NCBI GenBank assembly: GCA_027859175.1
Contig: JAQIBG010000022.1
Span: 1 to 58,970, forward strand
Direction: 5' to 3'
Source of the DNA: Planctomycetota bacterium
GTDB lineage: Bacteria > Planctomycetota > UBA11346
Length of the DNA: 58,970 nucleotides
Shown: positions 38,459 through 48,079 of the stretch, in pieces
How positions within the stretch are numbered: the stretch's first letter is position 1
Layout: each line of letters begins with the position of its first letter
Position numbers and translations under genes: made by a program
Notes under the pieces: generated by a model
What the model was told of the DNA's origin: nothing
Seen by the model: only the letters and a program-made list of their open reading frames with translations
Database searches by the model: none

Positions 38459-41260
38459 ATGCGCACCCTCCTCACGCTCACCTCGCTGCTAATCCTTGTG
38501 ACTGGCAGTCTCCCGGCCGCCAGCAATCTTCTGCCCAACGGCAGTTTCGAGGGCTCACTCAGCTACTGGATACCGCGCAATACGCCGGTTGAACTGATCC
38601 AGGGCGATGCGCCACACGGATCGTGGTTCCTGCGCCGCACAGCCGATAAGGGCTTTATTCACAGCGCCCCCCTGCTGATCGAACCCGGCACCACCATCAC
38701 CGTGGCGATGTGGGCGCGGTGCGAGAAGGGCAGCGGCACGATGGCCCTCACCGTGCATCCCACGCCGCGCCAGGCCGGCATGCCGCCGTGGGCCATCGGC
38801 CGCGGCAGCAGCGGCGGCGGCAAGAACCCGCGCCCCTGGAACAACCCCACGCTCACCACCGAATGGCAACGCGTGTCGATCACCATGACCATGCCAGACT
38901 ATCGCAAGGAAAAGCAGGAGTTCCCGGCGCCGTGGTGGTGGAGCTACAATACCTGGTGGCTGTTCTTTGAAGCCAAAAACGTTGGCCACATCGACATCGA
39001 CGGCGTCACCATCGTCACCGGCGAACAAGATCCCGGCTTTGTACCCTACACCAGTATTGAAACCGCCGTCCACCTCACCGACTTGCCGCCGTATAACCCA
39101 ACCGGCGCGCTGCTGAACCAAGGCGACACCGTCACCGCCCTCGCCGCCCTGCACAACCCCGGCACCGAAGCGCGCACCGCCACCCTGCGCTGGACCCTGC
39201 GTGATTACGCCGGCGACAAGATCTTCGATCAAGCCGAACAGAGCATCACCCTCGCCGCCGGTGGCACCGAACTGATCGAGCATAAGCAGGTCCTCACAGC
39301 CAAGGGCACCCTCTTGGTCACCGCGCAAATTATCGACCCGCAAGGCAATGAACTCGGCCGCAGCCACGCTCCTGCCACCACCATGCCCAACCCATTCGCA
39401 GCCACCGAACCCGATCCACGCGAACGCTTTGGCGGCACCCTGGTAGCCGGTGACAATCTCAACTCGCACCACGTCGACATTGGGCAGCAGATGGGCATGC
39501 GCTGGACGCGCTGGTACCCGCACATGAACTGGAAAGACTTTCAGCCAAAGGGCCCAGACGACTGGCAATCAGAGCGCACCGACGCGATTCTAGCCGATCT
39601 GCGGCAACATGGCTTCAGCGTCAACGTCGTCCTCTATGCGCGCCCTGATTGGGCCTTCTCCAAGGATGACAAAATCCACACCCTGCCGTCTGATATGCAA
39701 TGGACTGCCGACGACCCACGCTGGAACGACCTCAGCGTCGAAACCCACTGGGACCGCTACGTGAAGCGCATGCTCACCACCTATGCTGGCCCCAGCTTCG
39801 CCTGGGAAATTATCAACGAACCACAGTTCGACCGCTGGCCGTCGAATGAGTTGCACTTCCTCTTCGTCAAGCGCACCGCGGCCCTGATCAAGAGCATCGA
39901 CCCAGCAGTCAAGGTCATGATCAACTCGGTCAACGGCTTCGACGGCATCTCCAAAGATTTCTCGCGCCGCGGTGGCGGTGAATTCATCGACGTCTTCACT
40001 TGGCACAACTACTCACCCAACGGCGCCGGCTCGGCCGAAACCATCCGTCAGATGGAACTCGCGTTCCGCCGCGCCGATGGCACCGGCCCCGAGAACTGGT
40101 TTAACGAAGGCTGGACCTGGTTCCCGTCCTCCCGCGCAAGCGTCACCAACGGCATGATCGCAACCCGCAGCCCAGAACAGGTTGCCCACATGGTCGTGCG
40201 CAACCAGGCCGAGCTCGCCACCGCCGGCATGGACAAGATGATTCTCTTCAACATGGCCTACCAGCGTCACGGCCGCAGTTGGTGGGATTGGGCCGGCGAT
40301 GGCACCGAACTGTGGGACGACCACAACGAGCCGACCATCGCCGTGCCGGTGTTCAACGTGCTCGCCAAGCACATCGGCCTAGCGCAAAGCCTGAGCGCCA
40401 TCCGCCATCAAGACGCCTGGATCCACACCTTCCATGACCTGCGCAACAATCGCGGCGTCGCCATCATTTGGGGCACCACCGACGGCGAACTGCTGCTGCC
40501 AGTAAGCGGCCTCCAAGCCGAAGACGTCATGGGCAACGCCGACCCCATCGCGCACCCGGCCGACGGCAGCCTGCTGCCCCTGCGCGAAAACCGCCCCGTC
40601 TACGTGTTCAAAGATGGCCTCAGTGGCGCCGAACTCGACGCGGCGCTGGCACCCCTGCAACGCGCGGCCATGGCCGGCGGCGACGGCGAGTACACCATCC
40701 CGCGCGACTGGATGGAGCGCGAAGCCAAAGGCAATCCCTACGTCCACAACGACAAGCCGCTGTGGGCCTTTGGCCGCATTTACCCGCCGGATCGCGCCGA
40801 TGCCGATGCCTACATCGTGCAGCGGCAATTTGTTCCGACGCGCAATCACTGGTCTGACATCGAGCACACCCAGGGCGGCTTCCCTTCGGGCAAGGTCGAT
40901 CAGGAAGGGCACGTCAGCATTGCCGCTGGCGCACCATGGGGCGGTGCCCAGAAAGACAAGCCGGCCTGCCTCCTGTTCTACGCGCCAACAGCCGGCACCT
41001 ATCGCATCGAGGCCTCGGCATTCATGAATCGTTGGGAAGGCAAGGGCGCCGGCCACCTGCGCCTGGTCCTGCTCAATAGCGAGCAGGGCGAAGTCCAAGA
41101 ACTCGCGCATTGGGACCTGCCGCAACGCAAACCGGTTGCGATCACCGCCGAAGCCATCGAACTGCGCGCAAACCAACGCCTCGCCCTCGTGTATCACCTC
41201 GACGGCATGTTCTCGGCGGGTTCGGTCCGCTTTGACGGCCTGCGCATCGAACGCAAGTAG
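38459..41260 (+). CDS. Secreted multi-domain glycoside hydrolase (clan GH-A) with N-terminal carbohydrate-binding module
   Basis: 933 residues. The signal peptide is MRTLLTLTSLLILVTGSLPAAS. NLLPNGSFEGSLSYW opens a CBM4/9-like jelly roll (about 22-200). A beta domain spans about 205-310. The GH-A barrel (about 320-690) has FAWEIINEPQFDRW near 447-460 with Glu453 as acid/base, and NWFNEGWTWFPS near 543-554 with Glu548 fitting the nucleophile. A C-terminal beta domain (about 750-933) looks like another binding module. The enzyme is related to GH39/GH5 by motif order but fits neither cleanly. The ATG at 38459 has no good ribosome site; the region upstream is A-rich with an operator at 38413. Confidence 0.82.
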   Translation: MRTLLTLTSLLILVTGSLPAASNLLPNGSFEGSLSYWIPRNTPVELIQGDAPHGSWFLRRTADKGFIHSAPLLIEPGTTITVAMWARCEKGSGTMALTVHPTPRQAGMPPWAIGRGSSGGGKNPRPWNNPTLTTEWQRVSITMTMPDYRKEKQEFPAPWWWSYNTWWLFFEAKNVGHIDIDGVTIVTGEQDPGFVPYTSIETAVHLTDLPPYNPTGALLNQGDTVTALAALHNPGTEARTATLRWTLRDYAGDKIFDQAEQSITLAAGGTELIEHKQVLTAKGTLLVTAQIIDPQGNELGRSHAPATTMPNPFAATEPDPRERFGGTLVAGDNLNSHHVDIGQQMGMRWTRWYPHMNWKDFQPKGPDDWQSERTDAILADLRQHGFSVNVVLYARPDWAFSKDDKIHTLPSDMQWTADDPRWNDLSVETHWDRYVKRMLTTYAGPSFAWEIINEPQFDRWPSNELHFLFVKRTAALIKSIDPAVKVMINSVNGFDGISKDFSRRGGGEFIDVFTWHNYSPNGAGSAETIRQMELAFRRADGTGPENWFNEGWTWFPSSRASVTNGMIATRSPEQVAHMVVRNQAELATAGMDKMILFNMAYQRHGRSWWDWAGDGTELWDDHNEPTIAVPVFNVLAKHIGLAQSLSAIRHQDAWIHTFHDLRNNRGVAIIWGTTDGELLLPVSGLQAEDVMGNADPIAHPADGSLLPLRENRPVYVFKDGLSGAELDAALAPLQRAAMAGGDGEYTIPRDWMEREAKGNPYVHNDKPLWAFGRIYPPDRADADAYIVQRQFVPTRNHWSDIEHTQGGFPSGKVDQEGHVSIAAGAPWGGAQKDKPACLLFYAPTAGTYRIEASAFMNRWEGKGAGHLRLVLLNSEQGEVQELAHWDLPQRKPVAITAEAIELRANQRLALVYHLDGMFSAGSVRFDGLRIERK

Positions 41261-41289
41261 CGGCAGATAGCCACGCCGCGGCCTTGTGA

Positions 41290-41315
41290 GCCGGGCCGAT
41301 GGCAGTCGGCCCGGC
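41290..41315 (+). terminator. Hairpin after the secreted GH-A gene
   Basis: Perfect 10-base stem GCCGGGCCGA / TCGGCCCGGC, 30 bases after the stop. No T run follows. Confidence 0.6.
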
Positions 41316-41348
41316 AGGTCGCCAGGAGACGCTTTGCGCGGGAAATCT

Positions 41349-41448
41349 TGACAATTCGGTGCCGACCTGTATCAATTATGGGATCGCTCCCAATTTGAAT
41401 CATAGCAGGCGCGCCTCTCGTGCGCCACAATTTGGGACCGCTACCAAA
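41349..41448 (+). promoter_or_regulatory. lacI-type gene promoter with two operators
   Basis: TTGACA at 41349-41354, then 16 bases, then TATCAA: a good sigma-70 promoter. Operator 1 (TGGGATCGCTCCCA, 41379-41392) lies at the expected transcription start. Operator 2 (TTTGGGACCGCTACCAAA, 41431-41448) lies in the leader. Both are centred on CG. Autoregulation by the LacI protein is the simplest reading. Confidence 0.75.
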
Positions 41449-41489
41449 ATGAGGGACAGGCAAGGTCCCCGCACGCTGAGGACCAGCCA

Positions 41490-42509
41490 ATGCCGACACT
41501 CGACGATATCGCTGCCGCCGCTGGGGTTTCCCGCAACGCCGCCAGCCGGGCTCTGTCTGGCAGAACCAAAGCAACGTGGCCGAGCGTCCGCGAGCGGGTC
41601 GATCACATCCGCCGGGTGGCGGCCGAACTCGGCTACCGCCCTCACGCCGCCGCACGAGCTCTGTCGGAACGTCGCTTCGCCTGCGCGGCCCTCATCATGG
41701 GCACTGAAAGTTCGCGCAGCACGCTCATCCACGGCCTCCTTGATGGCATCATTACCGAGCTCGACGCGAACCAGCACCGGCTGAGCGTAGCTCGCCTGAG
41801 CGACGACGCGCTGGTCGAACCAGCCACCCTGCCGCAAGTGCTCCGCGAATGCTCCGCCGACGGCCTGCTGGTCAATTACACCCACGCTGCGCCCAAGGGC
41901 ATGCGCCAGGTGCTGGAGGCAGCCGGCATCCCGGCGGTCTGGATCAACGCCCAGCGCGAGGTCGACTGCGTCCACCCAGACGACCACGGCGGAGCCCACG
42001 CCGCCACCGCGGAGCTGCTACGCCTGGGCCATCGACGCATCGCCTACCTCGAATGGCACCAACACCCCGGCGAGCATTACAGCTTCGATGCCCGCCGTGG
42101 CGGCTACGAACACGCGATGCGCGAGGCCGGCCTGCCGCCACGCTCGCTGTACTTGCCCGCAGGCACAGCCGTCGAGGACAGCCTTCCCGTCGTGGATGAA
42201 TGGCTCACCGGCCCCGAGCGACCAACCGCCGTCTTGGCCTACTGTTTCGCGGAGATCCTGTACCTCGGTGCCCGGCTGCGCGGCCTGTCGGTGCCCAAGG
42301 ACCTCTCGATATCGACCTTCATGGAACGGCCCCTACTGCTCATCGATCGACAGCCCACCGCCACCCTGGTGCCCGGCTACGAGCTAGGTCGAGCGAGCGC
42401 CGCCATGCTGCTCGACAAGTTCGCTGCCCCGACGGTCGCCCTGGCGCCGCGGGTCATCCCGATGACCTACCACTCTGGCGACACCATCGCCCCGCCACCT
42501 GAGGCCTGA
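41490..42509 (+). CDS. LacI-family transcriptional regulator
   Basis: 339 residues. The HTH TLDDIAAAAGVSRNAASRALSG is at 3-24, followed by the hinge segment RVAAELGYRPHAAARALS (about 43-60), which enters the DNA minor groove. The periplasmic-binding-like core (about 65-330) has GLLDGIITELDANQHRL, AELLRLGHRRIAYLEW and TAVLAYCFAEILYLGARLRGLSVPKDLSI. It is probably a repressor of neighbouring carbohydrate genes. Two CG-centred operators in its own leader support autoregulation. A 32-base palindrome follows the stop. The beta-helix lipoprotein gene is next on the same strand. Confidence 0.93.
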   Translation: MPTLDDIAAAAGVSRNAASRALSGRTKATWPSVRERVDHIRRVAAELGYRPHAAARALSERRFACAALIMGTESSRSTLIHGLLDGIITELDANQHRLSVARLSDDALVEPATLPQVLRECSADGLLVNYTHAAPKGMRQVLEAAGIPAVWINAQREVDCVHPDDHGGAHAATAELLRLGHRRIAYLEWHQHPGEHYSFDARRGGYEHAMREAGLPPRSLYLPAGTAVEDSLPVVDEWLTGPERPTAVLAYCFAEILYLGARLRGLSVPKDLSISTFMERPLLLIDRQPTATLVPGYELGRASAAMLLDKFAAPTVALAPRVIPMTYHSGDTIAPPPEA

Positions 42510-42512
42510 ACG

Positions 42513-42544
42513 GCGCCCAGGCTTGACGCGTCAAGCCTGGGCGC
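42513..42544. terminator. Perfect 32-base palindrome after lacI
   Basis: GCGCCCAGGCTTGACG followed by its exact reverse complement (16-base arms, no loop). It starts three bases after the LacI stop. It acts as a terminator or processing hairpin; the centre ACGCGT could also be bound by a dimeric protein. Confidence 0.65.
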
Positions 42545-42611
42545 ACTCGAGCGATCTCTCTGCAGCAACCCGACAACGCCCGCTGCGCGCCACAGAAGAA
42601 GGAGCCCTGCC

Positions 42612-45566
42612 ATGAACCGAACCCTGATCCCTATGCTGGTCCTCACGCTTGTGGTTGCCACCGGTGCGGGCTGTCCCGCTGTGGAGTACGGCTTTCCCGA
42701 AGACGCCAACATCATCGACGTCAAACGTGATTTCGGCGCCACAGGCGATGGGGTCAGCGACGATACCAAGGCGCTCAAGCAGGCGATCCAGACGGCACTG
42801 CGCGGAGACTACCGCAACCCGAAGATGATTTTCCTACCGGCTGGAAACTACCTTATTAGCGAGACCCTTAGCGCGCGGATCACCGATGGGCCCGAAGACG
42901 GGAGCCTGTGGTGCAACGGCTGGCGCTCGGGGCTGATTCTGATCGGACAGCACCGCGACCAAACGATCATCACCTTGCAGGACCGCTGCCCCGGCTTCGG
43001 CAATCCCGAGAAACCGCGCCCGATGCTGGTCAACGGCTCCACCGGCCACGGCAAGGGGCACGACCGTCGCGTCGGTGGTTGGGGCAACGAAGCCTTCCAA
43101 AATTACTTCATCAACTTCACGGTGGACACCGGCGCGGGCAACCCCGGTGCGGTCGGCATCGACTTCCTCGCCAGCAACCGCGGCGCGGTGGAAGAGGTCA
43201 CCATTCGCAGCGGGGCCGCGGACGGCAGCGGCGTCTGCGGGCTGGATCAGACCCGGGCGTGGCCAGGACCGGGTCTGATCACGAACGTCGCCATCATCGG
43301 TTTCGATTACGGCATCAAACAGCAATCCTACGACTGCTCGATGACCTACGAACATATTACCCTTCTCGATCAGAAGCGGGCCGGCGTTGGGGGGTTCGGC
43401 CACCCGTTCATGAGCTTCCGGGACCTAACGGTCCGAGGCGCTGCGCCGGCCTTCGTCCTCACTCGGGCCGACAATGGCACTCTGGCGGTTCTCGACTCGC
43501 ATTTCCAGCACACCGGCGACGCGCCCACCGCCGCCATCGTCGGCACCACCAACCTCCTCCTGAAAAATGTCCACGTCGACGGGCACCCGGTGGTGGTGCA
43601 GGCCACCGGCAACAAGGATGCGCCCGGGGCGACGCGACTCGCCATGGAGACAGGCACCGGCACCATTGCGCGCTACACCGCCAAACAACCAACCCGGCTC
43701 TTTCCCGGCCCCACGGACACGCCGGATCTCACGGTCAAAGACACCCCGGTTTTTCATCACACCGACTTCAGCAAGTGGGCCAAGCCACAAGATTATGCGA
43801 TTGGCAGTACCAGCGCAGGCATTCAGGAAGCGATCGACTCCGGGGCCGAAATTGTGTACCTGCCCAACGGCAACTACACGATCGAAGACACCATCGTCTT
43901 GCGCGGTTCGCTGCGTAAGATCATCGGCTGCGAAGCCCAGGTACACGGACCAAAGACGGGCAGCCCCACGTTTCGCTTTGACGGAGTGGCCAGCGGCACC
44001 GTTCTGATCGAGCACATCGGCGGCAAGGGCTCGGTGCTGCACAACTGCGACCAGACCCTGGTCCTACGCAAGTGCCATCTCGCCTATCGCAACTCCGCGC
44101 GCGGAACCGGCGATGCCTTTCTCGAAGACGGCATGTTCGGCTTTCCCGATGGCCGCGGCGTGACCATCGATTATCCACAAAACCTGTGGGGCCGACAGGT
44201 CAACGCGGAATACAGCGGACCGGCCGAGTTCAGCAATCGCCACGGCACAGCCTGGATCCTCGGGCTCAAGACCGAGGGCGGCTCGCCGGCAATCGTCAAC
44301 AGCGGTGGAATCACCGAATGTTACGGTCTTTATTCCATGACCGGCCATGACGTTCCTAACGCTTTCGTCATCAACAACGAGGGCTGGCTCGCGGTGGCGC
44401 TGCGCGACGGTGGTCAAAGAAGCTACAAGAACCGGGTCAAGGATACCTGGGGCGGAGAGACCCGAACCCTCGGTGGTTCGCGTGAGATCAACCTTTCCCT
44501 GTGTGGTCAACGCTTTGATCCGCAAGACCACGCCCCCGACGCGCCAACGGATCTGAAGGCGAACGCCGAGGCGCACAACGCGGTCCGTCTGTCTTGGACC
44601 GCCCCGACACCAGGCCCATTCCCGCTTGCCTATTATTTGATACTGCGCGACAGGAAGCCATGGAGCGGCGTCGAAGCCACAGCAACCGAGTTCGTTGACA
44701 CCGAAGTAACCGAACAGACCCGCTATGCCTACAGCGTCTTGGCGGTCGATCTGCGCGGTGGTCGGTCGCCCGCCACGCGCCCCTTGTCTGTCACCACCCC
44801 GGCCGACACCCAAAACCCCAGCGTTAACGCGCTGTTCACCTGGGACAGCGACCCGAGCGTCCTGATACTCGACCTGAACGAGCCACTGACAGATGCGGCC
44901 ACGGATCCTTCGCACTACACGCTTGAACCGGCGATCGCAGTCACGTCCGCGCGGCTCGGACCGGCCGGCAATCGGGTCATCCTGCAACTCGCCACCGCGC
45001 TTCCCGACGGCCAGCAGAGCGCCCTGATCTGTCGGGGTCTGCGTGACCGAAGCCTGGCCGGCAACGCGCTCGACGCTGCCGCCATGCCCTTCACCAGCTG
45101 GCGCAAGGGAGACGGGCTGAAGGCCGAGTTCTGGCCCCGGTTCAAGGCCTTCGATGGCGATCCTGAGCTGAGCCGGATCGACAGCCGCGTCGAGTTCTGG
45201 TGGGGCGGCGGCAGTCCCGGCAAGGGAATCGGGAACGACGACTTCACCTGCCGCTGGAGCGGAACGCTGCGTCCTAAACACGATGGCAAGCACCGGTTCC
45301 ACCTGCGCGTGGCCGGGTTCAAGCGTCTGACCCTTGATGGCAAGGTCATCATCGACCGCTGGGACAACGCCGGCGGCGAAGAATCCACCAGCGCCGAGAT
45401 CGAACTGCGCGCGGGCCAGCGCTACCCCGTCGTCATCGAGACCGCGCACGCAGATGGCGGTGCCGGCGTCCGCTTCTATTGGAACCAGCCGGGCGTCACC
45501 GCAGGCAAACAATTCAATATCGAGCGCGACGTGGTCACGCCCGAGTACCTGTTCCCGACGCCCTAG
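42612..45566 (+). CDS. Beta-helix (GH55/pectate-lyase-like) lipoprotein with FN3 and PA14 domains
   Basis: 984 residues, AAGGAG box. The N-terminus MNRTLIPMLVLTLVVATGAGC ends in a lipobox-like cysteine. Two pectate-lyase-3/GH55-like beta-helix parts follow: one starting NIIDVKRDFGATGDGVSDDTKALKQAI (about 33-59), and one near 400 (STSAGIQEAIDSGAEIVYLPNGNYTI). A fibronectin type III domain (about 650-730, APTDLKANAEAHNAVRLSW), a Big/SbsA-like domain (about 735-830) and a PA14 domain (about 840-960, GLKAEFW...DDFTCRWSGTLRP) come after. This makes it a surface enzyme with sugar-binding parts. Glucan or poly-uronate substrates are both possible. The TAG stop lies in the first bases of a MITE-like element. 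Confidence 0.85.
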   Translation: MNRTLIPMLVLTLVVATGAGCPAVEYGFPEDANIIDVKRDFGATGDGVSDDTKALKQAIQTALRGDYRNPKMIFLPAGNYLISETLSARITDGPEDGSLWCNGWRSGLILIGQHRDQTIITLQDRCPGFGNPEKPRPMLVNGSTGHGKGHDRRVGGWGNEAFQNYFINFTVDTGAGNPGAVGIDFLASNRGAVEEVTIRSGAADGSGVCGLDQTRAWPGPGLITNVAIIGFDYGIKQQSYDCSMTYEHITLLDQKRAGVGGFGHPFMSFRDLTVRGAAPAFVLTRADNGTLAVLDSHFQHTGDAPTAAIVGTTNLLLKNVHVDGHPVVVQATGNKDAPGATRLAMETGTGTIARYTAKQPTRLFPGPTDTPDLTVKDTPVFHHTDFSKWAKPQDYAIGSTSAGIQEAIDSGAEIVYLPNGNYTIEDTIVLRGSLRKIIGCEAQVHGPKTGSPTFRFDGVASGTVLIEHIGGKGSVLHNCDQTLVLRKCHLAYRNSARGTGDAFLEDGMFGFPDGRGVTIDYPQNLWGRQVNAEYSGPAEFSNRHGTAWILGLKTEGGSPAIVNSGGITECYGLYSMTGHDVPNAFVINNEGWLAVALRDGGQRSYKNRVKDTWGGETRTLGGSREINLSLCGQRFDPQDHAPDAPTDLKANAEAHNAVRLSWTAPTPGPFPLAYYLILRDRKPWSGVEATATEFVDTEVTEQTRYAYSVLAVDLRGGRSPATRPLSVTTPADTQNPSVNALFTWDSDPSVLILDLNEPLTDAATDPSHYTLEPAIAVTSARLGPAGNRVILQLATALPDGQQSALICRGLRDRSLAGNALDAAAMPFTSWRKGDGLKAEFWPRFKAFDGDPELSRIDSRVEFWWGGGSPGKGIGNDDFTCRWSGTLRPKHDGKHRFHLRVAGFKRLTLDGKVIIDRWDNAGGEESTSAEIELRAGQRYPVVIETAHADGGAGVRFYWNQPGVTAGKQFNIERDVVTPEYLFPTP

Positions 45567-45723
45567 CAGGCTGTTGAAATACGGCCTGCGGGGGGTTGAA
45601 GGGGGGGTCGCCGACCCCCCTGAGTAAAGAGTCGCCTCAAAAAAACCCTTGGAAAATAGCTCCTGCAGGGAGCCCAAGGTTTTCTTGAGGCTAGCAGGCT
45701 GGTGAATTTCAACAGCCTGCTAG
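45563..45723. mobile_element. MITE-like structured element, copy 2
   Basis: 161 bases, bounded by inverted CTAGCAGGCTGTTGAA / TTCAACAGCCTGCTAG ends. It is an inverted copy of 31137-31294, with a stem of CCTTGG / CCAAGG type near 45650-45690, the CTAGCAGGCTG / CAGCCTGCTAG hairpin (45691-45723) and a G-rich section near the left end. It has no ORF. Its first TAG is the stop codon of the beta-helix gene. Confidence 0.88.
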
Positions 45724-45768
45724 TGGCGACCATTCCAGCCCAGAGACATCCTCAGCCCAGGAGAAACC

Positions 45769-48063
45769 ATGCTACACCGATACCTGCTTGTCGCGATCGT
45801 GATCGCAGCGGTCGCTTGCACCGACGCCGGCCGAGGAACACTCCTTGCCGCCGAGTCCGCTCCGCTACCGCCAGACAGCGACTATGTTCAGATCCAGAAC
45901 GGACACCTCCACCGTAACGGTGAGCGCATCCGCTTTTGGGCCGGCATCAATGGCCAACCCTACTGGCGCGACAACTGCACCACCGAGGATATCGTCAATA
46001 TGGTCGATCGCGTCGAGGCCTACGGCTTCAATATGATGCGCCTGTTCCACGTCCGAGATCCCCAGGCCGCATACGTCAAAGGCGACGGCAGCACAACCGA
46101 TCGTCTCGATCGCACCATCGCCGAACTCAAGCAGCGCGGCATCAGCATCTGGGCCGGCCAGGCCGGCAGCGGCGGTCACGCCAGCGCCGAAGACGTGACG
46201 ATTCTCGCTGACCCGGAAACCGCCGCAGCCTGGCAACAGGCGGTCGGCCCCAAGGGAGTCGGCCTCGACCACTTCGTGGCAAGCTTCTGGGATCCGCGCC
46301 TGGAGGCCATCGCCATCCGAAATACGACGCAGCGACTAAACCGGGTCAACCCGTATACCGGACTGCGCATTGCTGACGACCCGGTCTATGCGGTGTGGGA
46401 ACTCACCAACGAGCAGTGGTGGATACAAAAGATGGTGGGCGGGGCCTGGATCAAACTGCCGTCTTTCTTTCGCGATTCGCTGCTCGCCAAGTGGCATGCA
46501 TTCCTGATCGAGAAGTACGGCACCCAGGCGATGTTGCGCAAGGCGTGGACGGGGCTGTTGCCCGGCGAGGAGCTGACCCAAGGCGCGGTCCTGCTCGCGC
46601 CGATGCGCAATGCCGCTCGAACCGCTGCGCTCAACGACGCCAACCCGCACGCCGAGGCTAAGCTCGAGAGCGTCGCCACCGAGTACAGCCGCGAAGACTT
46701 CAACGCTCGCCGCGCCCGCGATGTCAACGAGTTCTTCACCAGCCTGTTGATCGGGCACAAGCAGCGCGTGGCCTCGGCCTTCAAGCAGAACGGCAAGTCA
46801 ACCCAGCTCAGCCCACTGTTGTGGGATACCGGCATGGGCTTTAACGGCATCAATCAATACATGCACCAGAACGCCGATGCCTCGAGCTACTGCGCCTATG
46901 TAGGCGGCCTGACCCACGACGAGTCGGATAGCCGCTATCCCTGGGTCAGCGGCCTGGAGCAACCCCCGCGCCTGTGCCTCGACGTGCCCTGGCTCGAACA
47001 TAATCGCATCGAGGGCAAACCCTTCTTCTGCTACGAAACCAACATCGGATCGCCCGCCAAGTACCGCAGCGAATATCCCTACCGCGTCCTGTTTCTGGCC
47101 TCGATCCAAGACTGGGACATCGTCACCTGGCATACCCTCAGTGGCGGCTACAACTGGCGGGCGGAAACCCCCCTGATAGACCGGCTCGAAGCACCAGGGC
47201 ACGCTGCAGCACAATTCAATTATCTATACGACGAGGTCTTGCTCTCGGCCATGCGCAGCGCCGGCGCGATGTTCCGTGGGCTGTCCTTGAAGCCGGTCGA
47301 GAACCCCACCGTGTTCGTGTACGGGCGCAAAACTATTTTTGGACCTGAGAGTATGGACTATGCGGGCAGCTACGGCCGCAACGGTCGAGACATGCTGTCA
47401 ACCACCTACCTGTACGGTAGCCGCGTACGCATCGACCTAAGCCGCGACGACGACGAGATCATCGGCCGCACCGTACCGCTGATGACCTGGGCCCACCCCA
47501 ATCCGCTCCAGCCAACGCCGCAGATGACCTACGATTGGCGCAAAGGCTACCTCCGCATCGATTCGCCCGCAGCGGCGGCTTACACTGGATTTCTGGGCCA
47601 GTACGGCGCAGACGAGGTCCGCTTCGACAACGATGTGACCTTCAGCACAGTCAGCGTGGTCAATGATTCCGACAGTCCCTACCCGGTCACCCCGGAAGAA
47701 ACCTACGTGTCGATCGGCCTGGCCAGCGAAGACGGGCGCGCATTGGCCGATTGCCGCCGCGCGATCCTGTCGGCGGTCAGCACCAGCGCCAACACCGGCC
47801 TCAGGGTCGGCCGCGATCCCGAAGCACCTGATCGCCCACGGCACGTCTGGGAGGGCTCCAAGGTCTTCGAGCGCGGAACGCTGCCAGTCCGGTTCTCACG
47901 GGTGGCCTGCACCGTCACCGCCCCTGCCCTCGCCGGCATGCACTACCGCATGCGCGACTGGCGCTGGCAGGTGATCGCCGAGGGCGAGATCGCCGCAGAC
48001 GGCGTGCTGGTGATCGATGGCACACTGCCGGTGTTTGTCGTTGAGCTCGAGCGCACCGAGTGA
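45769..48063 (+). CDS. GH5-like (clan GH-A) secreted glycosidase, probable lipoprotein
   Basis: 764 residues, AGGAG box. The N-terminus MLHRYLLVAIVIAAVACTDAG gives a lipobox-like cysteine at 17. The barrel starts after HLHRNGERIRFWAGINGQPYW (about 46-66), the common opening of GH5-type enzymes. AVWELTNEQWWIQKM near 207-221 gives Glu214 as acid/base. PFFCYETNIGSPAKYRSEYP near 417-436 gives a nucleophile candidate (Glu422). A C-terminal beta region runs from about 540. No subfamily is recognised. It follows the second MITE-like copy and is convergent with GH116, the two stops only 16 bases apart. Confidence 0.82.
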   Translation: MLHRYLLVAIVIAAVACTDAGRGTLLAAESAPLPPDSDYVQIQNGHLHRNGERIRFWAGINGQPYWRDNCTTEDIVNMVDRVEAYGFNMMRLFHVRDPQAAYVKGDGSTTDRLDRTIAELKQRGISIWAGQAGSGGHASAEDVTILADPETAAAWQQAVGPKGVGLDHFVASFWDPRLEAIAIRNTTQRLNRVNPYTGLRIADDPVYAVWELTNEQWWIQKMVGGAWIKLPSFFRDSLLAKWHAFLIEKYGTQAMLRKAWTGLLPGEELTQGAVLLAPMRNAARTAALNDANPHAEAKLESVATEYSREDFNARRARDVNEFFTSLLIGHKQRVASAFKQNGKSTQLSPLLWDTGMGFNGINQYMHQNADASSYCAYVGGLTHDESDSRYPWVSGLEQPPRLCLDVPWLEHNRIEGKPFFCYETNIGSPAKYRSEYPYRVLFLASIQDWDIVTWHTLSGGYNWRAETPLIDRLEAPGHAAAQFNYLYDEVLLSAMRSAGAMFRGLSLKPVENPTVFVYGRKTIFGPESMDYAGSYGRNGRDMLSTTYLYGSRVRIDLSRDDDEIIGRTVPLMTWAHPNPLQPTPQMTYDWRKGYLRIDSPAAAAYTGFLGQYGADEVRFDNDVTFSTVSVVNDSDSPYPVTPEETYVSIGLASEDGRALADCRRAILSAVSTSANTGLRVGRDPEAPDRPRHVWEGSKVFERGTLPVRFSRVACTVTAPALAGMHYRMRDWRWQVIAEGEIAADGVLVIDGTLPVFVVELERTE

Positions 48064-48079
48064 GCCGACAGGTTGGTGA

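Noticed and set aside
38555-39568. 337-codon minus-strand frame opposite the secreted GH-A gene
   Set aside because: Antisense to the CBM and barrel motifs, with no recognisable domain.
42513-42544. Operator for the LacI protein
   Set aside because: The 32-base palindrome lies after the gene and has the wrong centre (ACGCGT) compared with the two leader operators; a terminator or processing hairpin is simpler.
44064-45677. 537-codon minus-strand frame opposite the beta-helix gene
   Set aside because: It begins in the MITE-like element and is antisense to FN3 and PA14 domains. Composition is that of a shadow frame.
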